20,763 nt of DNA, taken from an uncultured Bacilli bacterium (GTDB lineage Bacteria; Bacillota_I; Bacilli_A; RF39; UBA660). A model generated the notes under the pieces. The model saw only the letters and a list, made by a program, of their open reading frames with translations, was not told where the DNA came from and ran no database searches. Position numbers and translations under genes: made by a program. Shown piece by piece: positions 1 to 6,649 of the stretch. The first letter of the stretch is position 1, and the number at the start of each line of letters is the position of its first letter. The DNA lies in assembly GCA_934095965.1 (NCBI GenBank), contig CAKOKR010000022.1, positions 1 through 20,763 of the forward strand. The letters run 5' to 3'.

Positions 1-304
1 TTGTCCAAGACAATTGCGTCACCAGTGGTGTCGCAATCTCATCATCTTTATAAGTACTATAAAATTGAATCATACGCTCTATATTTCTTTTAGTAAATCC
101 TTTTATGGTTGGATAATTATTTTTCATAAAATCTGAGGCTTTTGTTGTTATTTTATCACCATAATTACTGTTTTCTTTTAGTTCATATAGAAATTTGCCA
201 ACTTCCAAATATAATAAAATCATTTCTTCATTTACTTTTCTGTAAGCATTATTTTTTCGTTTTTCAATCATTTCAATGATTTGATTGAAATTTAAATCTA
301 ACAT
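1..304 (-). CDS. DUF1016-family (YhcG-like) nuclease, N-terminal part; runs off the left edge
   Basis: Reading the minus strand from the ATG at 304 gives about 101 open codons with no stop before the window edge. The product begins MLDLNFNQIIEMIEKRKNNA and contains the segments EVGKFLYELKE, GFTKRNIERMIQFYSTYK and TPLVTQLSWT. These match the N-terminal domain of DUF1016/YhcG proteins, where a helical N-terminal domain precedes a PDDEXK nuclease domain; the nuclease part would lie outside the window. A GGGTG Shine-Dalgarno-like stretch lies about 10 nt before the ATG, and a TATAAT hexamer sits on the minus strand at 353-348. Family members occur beside restriction-modification and mobile genes. 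Family assignment rests on recalled motifs only. Confidence 0.75.
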   Translation of the reverse strand, partial: MLDLNFNQIIEMIEKRKNNAYRKVNEEMILLYLEVGKFLYELKENSNYGDKITTKASDFMKNNYPTIKGFTKRNIERMIQFYSTYKDDEIATPLVTQLSWT

Positions 305-427
305 ATGTAATCACACCCTTAAAATAAATTATTTGTAATTTAAACAAATTATATCATATAACTTAAAATAAAAAAAGACTTGAATTTTAATGTAAAATAC
401 CCTGTTGGATAACTTGCTACTTATCAA

Positions 428-470
428 CAAAAAAAGATAGAAAATTAAATTATTTTACTATTTTCTATCT
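428..470 (-). terminator. Hairpin with T-tract on the minus strand
   Basis: Perfect 11-bp stem (435-445 with 460-470, arms AGATAGAAAAT and ATTTTCTATCT) with a 14-nt loop. On the minus strand it is followed by seven T, so it can end leftward transcription. No minus-strand gene precedes it, so it may stop antisense readthrough into the DUF1016 gene. Confidence 0.55.
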
Positions 471-508
471 GAACTGTAACAATTTGTCCAGTAAATTAAT
501 TTAGAATA

Positions 509-538
509 TTGTAAAAATAATTTAACATATGCTATAAT
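509..538 (+). promoter_or_regulatory. Sigma-A-type promoter of the 564-1446 operon
   Basis: -35 TTGTAA (509-514), 18-bp spacer, consensus -10 TATAAT (533-538). It is followed by AAGGAG at 549-554 and the ATG at 564. Confidence 0.7.
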
Positions 539-563
539 TAAGATAAATAAGGAGTGTGAATCT

Positions 564-767
564 ATGGGTTTATTTAATTTATTTGGTAACAAGGATAAAA
601 ACAATGATGCATGGAAGAAAAATCCTGGAACACTAAGTAAACCAAGAACAACTAAAACTAGAGTCATCTGGGATTATATGACACCAGATGGAAGAAAAGG
701 ATGTATCTACCAAAGTAAAAGTAGTTACCTACTAAATAAGAAAAACAAAAAGTTTTGGAAAGATTAA
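564..767 (+). CDS. Hypothetical 67-aa basic protein
   Basis: A short, lysine-rich soluble protein starting MGLFNLFGNKDKNND. It has no signal peptide or membrane segment and I do not recognise a family. The segment TRVIWDYMTPDGRKGCIYQS looks like a small beta-rich unit. The start is well supported by AAGGAG nine bases before the ATG and a consensus-like promoter at 509-538. It is the first gene of an apparent three-gene operon: the zinc-ribbon gene follows after 18 bp and the lipoprotein gene overlaps that one. The good expression signals argue that it is real despite its size. Confidence 0.7.
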   Translation: MGLFNLFGNKDKNNDAWKKNPGTLSKPRTTKTRVIWDYMTPDGRKGCIYQSKSSYLLNKKNKKFWKD

Positions 768-785
768 GAAAGGAGATGAAAAAAT

Positions 786-1007
786 ATGCAAATGTGTCCA
801 TATTGTGATAGAGTTTATGATCCAACTGAATGGGGTTATTGTCCATATTGCACAGGTCAACTAGAAGAAGAACACGGAGAAAGATACTACAAAGAATGTC
901 CAAATTGTGGTGGAACAATGTACTGGGATGAAACCTGGTATTGCACTAATTGCGGTGAAGAAATAGAATCAGGTGAAGATGATAACAATGGCATCATTGA
1001 ATATTAA
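786..1007 (+). CDS. Small double zinc-ribbon protein (73 aa)
   Basis: Two four-cysteine zinc ribbons are visible. The first is CPYC (residues 4-7) with CPYC about 12 residues later; the second is CPNCGG with CTNCGE about 13 residues later. Such minimal ribbons usually bind structural zinc and take part in protein or nucleic-acid contacts; the partner is unknown. An AAGGAG lies about 11 nt upstream of the ATG. The acidic C-terminus (EEIESGEDDNN) overlaps the start of the following lipoprotein gene, which suggests translational coupling. Confidence 0.8.
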   Translation: MQMCPYCDRVYDPTEWGYCPYCTGQLEEEHGERYYKECPNCGGTMYWDETWYCTNCGEEIESGEDDNNGIIEY

Positions 1008-1446
1008 AAAAATAATAAAAATTACACTATGTATTACTCTTCTACTTTGTATAACTTCATGTAAAAGTAAAGATAAAAACACAAATACACCAAATAAAAT
1101 TGATGTAAGTGAAAAACTAGATAAAATAATAAATAATGGACCACCTACTTCATCAAATCCATATGACTACATTGAATCTAGCAAAGATACTTTCAATGAA
1201 TTACTAGAAAGTCCAAAAGAAACTTTTGAATATGCTATCAAAGATTTAATAAATACTGATGCAGGAAATGGATTAAAAAGTTATATCGAAGCATTACTTT
1301 GTTTAAAAATAAATACTGACTTCAACTATGACTTTGAAAGTGCTCCAGACTACTTAAAAAATTACAAAAAATATCTAGCAAGCACAAACAACAATTTTAG
1401 TGACTTTGATAAATACACTCAAGAACTTCTAAAAAATATCAACTAA
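979..1446 (+). CDS. Putative lipoprotein of unknown function
   Basis: The N-terminus has basic residues (NIKKIIK), a hydrophobic core (ITLCITLLLC) and a lipobox ending ITSC, followed by a charged Lys/Asp/Asn-rich linker. This is a typical type II signal peptide, so the protein should be lipid-anchored on the outer face of the membrane. The mature part (about 125 aa) is mainly helical and not recognised. The start is uncertain: GTG at 973, ATG at 979 and ATG at 988 are in frame; AGGTG at 971-975 could serve the last. All of them overlap the zinc-ribbon gene. The stop codon lies inside the terminator hairpin at 1431-1464. Confidence 0.75.
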   Translation: MITMASLNIKKIIKITLCITLLLCITSCKSKDKNTNTPNKIDVSEKLDKIINNGPPTSSNPYDYIESSKDTFNELLESPKETFEYAIKDLINTDAGNGLKSYIEALLCLKINTDFNYDFESAPDYLKNYKKYLASTNNNFSDFDKYTQELLKNIN

Positions 1447-1464
1447 AAAAAGTTGATATTTTTT
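1431..1464. terminator. Bidirectional rho-independent terminator between convergent genes
   Basis: A 14-bp perfect stem (AAAAAATATCAACT with AGTTGATATTTTTT) and a 6-nt A loop. It gives a T-run on both strands. It ends the + lipoprotein operon and the - helicase operon, and holds the lipoprotein stop codon. Confidence 0.85.
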
Positions 1465-1786
1465 ATACCAACTCTTCATCACAATACTTACAAGCAAACT
1501 TAATTATCTTATTAATAATAACCATATTATTACCAATCTTTTTTACATAATCATCCCCTAATAATGTTTTAATATCTAATATTGCTTTTTCAACATACTT
1601 ACTATCTATATTAAATAACTCAATATAATCAATAATAATATCATCAATAAAATAAAATCCATATTTTTTTAACAAGTTATATACTTCATTAAAATTATCT
1701 TCATCAAGTAACTTCAAATACCCATTATCATAATTATTATACACAATATCTAAATAAACTGGACTTAAATATTTTTCTAAAAACAT
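1463..1786 (-). CDS. Hypothetical 107-aa protein downstream of the HA-repeat helicase
   Basis: An acidic, mostly helical protein (MFLEKYLSPVYLDIVYNNYD...) with a C-terminal CKYC pair. No family recognised. A longer in-frame start at 1822 exists, but the ATG at 1786 has AGGGG eight bases upstream, lying within the last codons of the helicase, and the two genes are separated by one base. I therefore choose 1786 and infer translational coupling. The gene is the last of the three-gene helicase operon and ends in the shared terminator. Confidence 0.65.
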   Translation of the reverse strand: MFLEKYLSPVYLDIVYNNYDNGYLKLLDEDNFNEVYNLLKKYGFYFIDDIIIDYIELFNIDSKYVEKAILDIKTLLGDDYVKKIGNNMVIINKIIKFACKYCDEELV

Positions 1787-1787
1787 A

Positions 1788-4700
1788 TTACATACCCCTT
1801 TCTTTATCTTTATAATATTCATTAATTAACTCTTCTAAAGTAACCCCGAATCTCTCTTTCATATCAGCATAACTTATAGAAAATATTTTATCTAATTTAC
1901 CATCACTATTAACAATACTCATATTATTTGCAAGTAAAAATTTAATCTTACTTTGTAATACTTCTACAGAAATACTTTTTAACACTAATTTATTTTTATT
2001 ATAATCAATGTTATATCTATTACACATTTCCATAACTTCTTTTAAATTGCTTCTTACACTCCATATCATACCAATATTAGTAAGAAGTCTTTCTCTTTCA
2101 CTACCATGTTCTATCAGGTTTCTTTGATTAGCAATCCAACAACCTAACCTCTCACCAGTTTCCTTAAACTCATATCCATTAATAGTTTTAAAGTTTCTAT
2201 CAATATATAAATTATTATAATGAATAAAGTAAGCTTTTGCAAGTTCATACATTTTTTGCCATTTAGAATCATTTAAACTTTTTACAAAGCCTATTTTTTC
2301 AAGCATCTTTTTTTGTTCATCTGATAAAGAATCATAACTATATTTTTGAGAGCGTAACCAACTACCTAACTTTTCACCTGCTTCATCAAATTCATACCCA
2401 TTCGTAGTTTTAAACAAATGAGAAATCAATAAATTTCCATAATGGTCGTAATATTTTTTTGCCAAAGAATACATCTCTAACCATTTTATCTCATGTGCAT
2501 TTTGAACAAAACTTATTTCTTCAAGTTTCTTTTTTTTCTCTACTGATAAATCATCATATTTTTTTCTTTGTGTGTTAATCCAAACACCTAATTTTACACC
2601 TTTTTCATCATATTCATATCCATTTGTTGTTTTAAATTTCCACGGAATAAGTAAATTACCATAATGTTCATAATAGTTTTTTGCAAGTTCATACACTTTT
2701 TGCCAAATAATATTTATATCTAATGATAAGCCAATATTATCAAGTAACTTTTTTCTATCATCAGAAAAATTATCATAATATTTTCTTTGACTATAAAGCC
2801 ATTTTCCTAATCTAACTCCATCCTCATTATATTCATAACCATTTATTGTTATAAACTTATATGGAATTACTGAATTACCATAATGTTTATAATATTTTTT
2901 TGCAAGTTCATACATATTTTGCCATTTAGTTTCAAATGTATTCATAGTAAAATCAATTTTTTCAAGTAATTCTTTTCGTTCACTTGTCATACCATCAAAA
3001 TATTTTCTTTGAGTACATAACCACTTTCCTAACTTTACACCAGACTCATCAAATTCATAACCATTAGTAGTTTTAAAATTTTGAGGAATCAATAAATTTC
3101 CATAATGTTCATAATATTTCTCAGCTAAATTATATATTTGCATCCAATTTGAATCACGAAAATGTTGAACAAAATCTATTTCTTCAAGCATCTTTCTTCG
3201 TTCTACAGATAAACTTTCATATATTCTTCTTTGATTTGCAATCCACACTCCTAAAGCAGTTCCACCTTTGTCATATTCATATCCATTCATAGTTAAATAA
3301 TTATATGGAATTGATAAATCCCCATGATGTTCATAATATTTTTTAGCTAATTCATAATTATCCATCCAAGATAATTGTAATCTATTTCTCAATGACATAA
3401 GCATTTCATATAAATCATGATTTTCAATTTCTATATCAAATGTTGCATCGCTTAATTTTATTTCACGTTTTCTTCCTATTCCTTTTTCTCTAACTTCTTT
3501 TATTCTATCCCTTAAATTATTTTCTAACTCTTTTATAAAACTATAGTTATCAGTTAAATCAATAACCACCGGTGCTATTAATTTTTCTATTATTTCTTCT
3601 TTTGATAAACTATCGTCAATAAGTACATCTCTTGAAAAACAAAGGTTAATTAAATCTTCCTTAGAAAAAATTTCATATTCTTGAAATTTTTCTTTAGTAT
3701 TTCCTCGAACAGATAAAGCTCTACCTAATTGTTCAAAATAAACAATGTCTGATGAAGTACACCGACCCATTATAACTCCATCTATATTCGGAGCATGTAT
3801 ACCTTCATTATACTGATTTATTGCAAACATAACCCTTAGTTTATTATTAACTTTTTCTCCTTCTGAATTAACATCATTATAAAAAGCCTCTCTATTTTTA
3901 ACACCAAGTTCTCTCATTTCACTTGTTGATGTATAAATAACTATATCTTCTTCAGGTACAAATTGTTTAAACCATCCCAATGCTTGTTTCTTTATTGTTT
4001 CAATATCATTTGCTCCTTCTTGTGAAAATGGTGGACAAAAGTAAATATACTTTCCATTTGGTTTAACATTTTTCTTTAAAATACTTGGAATACTCGGAGC
4101 ATCATTTATTCTCCTTTTTACATCTTTTAAAATTTCAATGTATTCTTTATATTCTTTTGACTCAATATTTAATTTGTTTACTCTTTCTTCCAAGTCACGT
4201 TCCATTTCTAATAAATTAATGTGAGTACTTTTATATATTGGTTTTGGAAGTATTCCATCAATCATTGCATCACACAAATCATATCTACTTACAATATTAC
4301 CAGAAAATAATTCATCTGCTTCTTCCAAAGCCATATCTCTTTCATACGAAGTACCCCTGTCTCTTACAGTGTAAGCTGTCATTCCAAATACTTTCATATC
4401 TTGATGAGTTTCAATCAAAGTATTTATTCTTGCTCCCCATACTGGTGCTCCTAAATGATGAAACTCATCAAGTATAAGTAAGTCACAATTAATATTTTCT
4501 ATTTCTTCATATGACAAATTGATAAAACTTTGATAAGTTCTAAATTCTAGATTAGGAAAGTCTTTTTCTAAATCAACATTCGGATTATCATCAATAATCT
4601 TTTTTACATGTTCAATTATCCCATTTGATGGAACAACATATAATATCTTCTTATCTTTATTTTCATAAGCAAGTTCTAATGCATTATATGACTTACCTGT

Positions 4701-4808
4701 TCCAGTTGCATGAACAATACCTACAACATTATTTCCTTCATCAAATGAATTCTTAATTTTTTTAAAACTATCTAAATTATGTTCATAAAGCCCTAATACA
4801 TTATTCAT
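1788..4808 (-). CDS. Superfamily 2 helicase with six C-terminal helicase-associated (HA) repeats
   Basis: Residues are counted from the ATG at 4808. The N-terminal motor has Walker A ATGTGKS (about 34-40), a DEFH Walker B motif (114-117) in LLILDEFHHLG, the motif III-like GMTAYT, and a C-terminal helicase lobe with NEGIHAPNIDGVIMGRC and the motif VI-like EQLGRALSV (about 359-367). Residues about 481-914 hold six repeats of roughly 74 residues, each with W...Y.LAK.YY.HYGN, then NGYE, then LG.W...QR, then a LE.I.F ending. This matches the helicase-associated (HA) domain. The protein is probably an ATP-dependent nucleic-acid translocase with the HA array as a binding arm; its biological role is unknown. 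An alternative ATG at 4823 is possible, but 4808 (MNNVLGLYEHN) overlaps the upstream stop by only 8 nt. Confidence 0.88.
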   Translation of the reverse strand: MNNVLGLYEHNLDSFKKIKNSFDEGNNVVGIVHATGTGKSYNALELAYENKDKKILYVVPSNGIIEHVKKIIDDNPNVDLEKDFPNLEFRTYQSFINLSYEEIENINCDLLILDEFHHLGAPVWGARINTLIETHQDMKVFGMTAYTVRDRGTSYERDMALEEADELFSGNIVSRYDLCDAMIDGILPKPIYKSTHINLLEMERDLEERVNKLNIESKEYKEYIEILKDVKRRINDAPSIPSILKKNVKPNGKYIYFCPPFSQEGANDIETIKKQALGWFKQFVPEEDIVIYTSTSEMRELGVKNREAFYNDVNSEGEKVNNKLRVMFAINQYNEGIHAPNIDGVIMGRCTSSDIVYFEQLGRALSVRGNTKEKFQEYEIFSKEDLINLCFSRDVLIDDSLSKEEIIEKLIAPVVIDLTDNYSFIKELENNLRDRIKEVREKGIGRKREIKLSDATFDIEIENHDLYEMLMSLRNRLQLSWMDNYELAKKYYEHHGDLSIPYNYLTMNGYEYDKGGTALGVWIANQRRIYESLSVERRKMLEEIDFVQHFRDSNWMQIYNLAEKYYEHYGNLLIPQNFKTTNGYEFDESGVKLGKWLCTQRKYFDGMTSERKELLEKIDFTMNTFETKWQNMYELAKKYYKHYGNSVIPYKFITINGYEYNEDGVRLGKWLYSQRKYYDNFSDDRKKLLDNIGLSLDINIIWQKVYELAKNYYEHYGNLLIPWKFKTTNGYEYDEKGVKLGVWINTQRKKYDDLSVEKKKKLEEISFVQNAHEIKWLEMYSLAKKYYDHYGNLLISHLFKTTNGYEFDEAGEKLGSWLRSQKYSYDSLSDEQKKMLEKIGFVKSLNDSKWQKMYELAKAYFIHYNNLYIDRNFKTINGYEFKETGERLGCWIANQRNLIEHGSERERLLTNIGMIWSVRSNLKEVMEMCNRYNIDYNKNKLVLKSISVEVLQSKIKFLLANNMSIVNSDGKLDKIFSISYADMKERFGVTLEELINEYYKDKERGM
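2067..3368 (-). repeat. Six tandem HA repeats coded within the helicase gene
   Basis: Six degenerate coding repeats with a period of about 219-222 nt. The conserved Trp that opens each unit recurs every 73-74 residues. Units 2 and 4 are the most alike (YYEHYGNLLIP in both); unit 6 is the most divergent (YFIHYNNLYID). This indicates internal duplication followed by drift. Confidence 0.8.
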
Positions 4809-5058
4809 AATCAACACCATCATATAATTCTATATCAACAAACTCTTTACCTGATATATTTTGTTTTATTAATAAAACTATATCTCCTTTCATAATTTTA
4901 GAATTTAATTCATTTTGTTCATAAATATATTCTTGAACTTTTCCATCAACATCTACTTTAAAACCAATATTATTTCTATCCATCACATCTAAAAGAATAC
5001 CATTATTATATTCTTCAGGTATAAAAACTTCAACAACTTTACCAATTATTTTTTCCAT
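4801..5058 (-). CDS. Hypothetical 85-aa protein upstream of the helicase
   Basis: Small acidic protein (MEKIIGKVVEVFIPEEYNNG...). The hydrophobic pattern suggests a beta-barrel-like fold (KVVEVFIP, IGFKVDVDG, GDIVLLIKQ), but I do not recognise a family. The start is preceded by a GGATGTGA Shine-Dalgarno-like sequence and, further upstream, a TATAAT on the minus strand at 5092-5087. Its stop overlaps the helicase start, so the two are probably translated together. It is the first gene of the operon and may be a small partner of the helicase (inference). Confidence 0.65.
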   Translation of the reverse strand: MEKIIGKVVEVFIPEEYNNGILLDVMDRNNIGFKVDVDGKVQEYIYEQNELNSKIMKGDIVLLIKQNISGKEFVDIELYDGVDYE

Positions 5059-5125
5059 TTAATCACATCCATTTATTGATATATATATTATACTATAAAT
5101 TTAAGGTAAACTCCAGTAACATTTC

Positions 5126-5155
5126 CTGTTAATTTAAAACATAATGAAGTATAAT
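5126..5155 (+). promoter_or_regulatory. Probable promoter of the XRE regulator
   Basis: -10 TATAAT at 5150-5155 with a weak -35 CTGTTA at 5126-5131 (18-bp spacer). It lies in the divergent region shared with the helicase operon, so the regulator could bind here (inference). Confidence 0.5.
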
Positions 5156-5179
5156 TAATTTAGAAAGAAGGAAAAATTT

Positions 5180-5896
5180 ATGAATCAAGAAAAAATTGGA
5201 AAGTTTATAAAAAAATTAAGAAAAGAAAAAAAACTAACGCAAAGTGAATTAGCAACAAAACTCGGAGTAACAGATAAATCAATAAGTAATTGGGAAAATG
5301 GTAAAAACATGCCAGATTTATCTTTATTTAAACCATTATGCGAAATACTAGGTATAACAATAAATGACTTAATCAGTGGTGAAAAACTAAACAAAGATAA
5401 TTACCAAGAAAAATTCGAAGAAAATATTATCAACACAATTGATTACACAAATAAAAAAGTAACTAACAAAAATAATATAATTGGAATTACTTTTATTACA
5501 TTTGGTATAATTATTGCAATTACAGCAATGACTATATTTCCAAGTGAAAGTTCATGGGGTTCTATCTATTCTATATTCGGAGGTCTTATCTCACTAATTG
5601 GTTTAATAATTATTACTAAAAAACATAAAATACTTATATGTATAACTTACTTTATATTATTTATTCTATTATTATTTTTAATAGATTATATAAGTGTTAA
5701 AAATATTAAACAAGCACCAAGATTTTCAATTGTTAAAGTAACTAGTGAAAATGCAATATACTATGATACATTATTTTATGATGTAATAAGATGCAATAAA
5801 GACACTAATAATGAATATTATGAAATAATAAAGAACAATAATTATGATAAAGATAATATCGAAAAATATTGTAAAAGGATTAGCAAAATCAACTAA
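5180..5896 (+). CDS. XRE-family HTH regulator with a membrane-spanning C-terminal half
   Basis: Residues about 5-65 form a classical Cro/CI-type helix-turn-helix: IGKFIKKLRKEKKLTQSELA, then LGVTDKSISNWENGKNMPDL. Three hydrophobic helices follow at about 98-120, 128-148 and 150-172, then a short polar tail with two cysteines. This makes a membrane-tethered DNA-binding protein, a common layout in Firmicutes. GAAGGA lies upstream of the ATG. It is divergent from the helicase operon and could control it or itself; the signal is unknown. The stop lies inside the inverted repeat at 5870-5906. Confidence 0.85.
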   Translation: MNQEKIGKFIKKLRKEKKLTQSELATKLGVTDKSISNWENGKNMPDLSLFKPLCEILGITINDLISGEKLNKDNYQEKFEENIINTIDYTNKKVTNKNNIIGITFITFGIIIAITAMTIFPSESSWGSIYSIFGGLISLIGLIIITKKHKILICITYFILFILLLFLIDYISVKNIKQAPRFSIVKVTSENAIYYDTLFYDVIRCNKDTNNEYYEIIKNNNYDKDNIEKYCKRISKIN

Positions 5897-5906
5897 TCCT
5901 TTTACA
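5870..5906. terminator. Inverted repeat / probable terminator at the end of the XRE gene
   Basis: Perfect 14-bp stem (5870-5883 with 5893-5906) with a 9-nt loop, overlapping the stop codon. The stem contains TTTT in the 3' arm, but no long T-tract follows, so termination efficiency is uncertain. Confidence 0.55.
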
Positions 5907-5941
5907 ATACAAAAAGTTAATAACTATTACTAATTATTAAC

Positions 5942-6373
5942 TTATCTTGATTTTTCATTATACATTTGATTTAAATAATCAACAGTAACTGATGGATCAT
6001 TTTTAATAGATTGCCAATTTAACTTTTTACCATTTACTTTTGATTTTAATTTTTCAACACTAGAAAGTGCTTCATATCTTTTTTTAGCTTCTAAGAATGC
6101 ATATTTCTTAACTTTTGCTTGAACGACAATTTCTTCATTATTCATCTTTCTTAAAGTTTTCAAATCATGTTGTAATATTGGTAATCTATTTAAAGCAACA
6201 AGTAAATCATATTTTTCAACTTCGTTTCTAGGATTTCTATACTTTTCTGCTATTCTTCTTAAATGATTATATTCAATAGTTACCCTAGCTATTTTATTAA
6301 CATGTTCACTTATAACTTCTTCTTCATCTACTACTATATTATCTAAATTCATTAATGTTTCATCATAAAACAT
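5942..6373 (-). CDS. Hypothetical 143-aa helical protein
   Basis: A charged, mainly alpha-helical soluble protein starting MFYDETLMNLDNIVVDEEEV; no family recognised. A longer frame to 6454 exists, but the ATG at 6373 has GGGGG seven bases upstream (6385-6381) and a good promoter at 6428-6400 that lies inside the longer version, so 6373 is chosen. The C-terminal part (KLNWQSIKNDPSVTVDYLNQ) could be a small helical domain. It is a single-gene unit downstream of VP1, with a promoter resembling that of VP1. Confidence 0.7.
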   Translation of the reverse strand: MFYDETLMNLDNIVVDEEEVISEHVNKIARVTIEYNHLRRIAEKYRNPRNEVEKYDLLVALNRLPILQHDLKTLRKMNNEEIVVQAKVKKYAFLEAKKRYEALSSVEKLKSKVNGKKLNWQSIKNDPSVTVDYLNQMYNEKSR

Positions 6374-6399
6374 ACTAATTCCCCCGTTTCTGGTAGAAT

Positions 6400-6428
6400 A
6401 TCTTACCACAAAAAAAGAAAATGTGCAA
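6400..6428 (-). promoter_or_regulatory. Promoter of the 6373-5942 gene
   Basis: On the minus strand: -35 TTGCAC (6428-6423), 17-bp spacer, -10 TAAGAT (6405-6400). The gene's Shine-Dalgarno and ATG follow within 30 nt. The -35 is identical to that of the VP1 promoter. Confidence 0.65.
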
Positions 6429-6512
6429 CCTATAATTACACATTCTAAAGACATTCAAGAATTAATATAATATCATTTATATTTGGAAAGACATAGTTAA
6501 ATTAATCATTTT

Positions 6513-6640
6513 TTGGCGTACGCCATGCCTGCATTTGGCAGACATGGCTTCATAAACGTTCTTGCAAAGTTTTTTACACTTACTTGACACTGCACAATTT
6601 TGCACCCCGCATGCCTAGCACTTACGTCCTAGACATGCAT
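6513..6640 (-). other. Two-hairpin element downstream of VP1 (DGR target-associated)
   Basis: Hairpin A (6638-6609) starts 12 nt after the VP1 stop: 10-bp stem GCATGTCTAG / CTAGGCATGC on the coding strand, with one T-G wobble. Hairpin B (6548-6522): 11-bp stem GCCATGTCTGC / GCAGGCATGGC with the same T-G wobble and a 5-nt loop, overlapping the palindrome GGCGTACGCC. GGGTGCAAAAT follows hairpin A directly. The same order of parts follows VP2 (19414-19286). In known DGRs a hairpin just past the variable repeat helps mark the homing target. The element is GC-rich compared with its surroundings. Confidence 0.7.
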
Positions 6641-6649
6641 AATCTCTAA

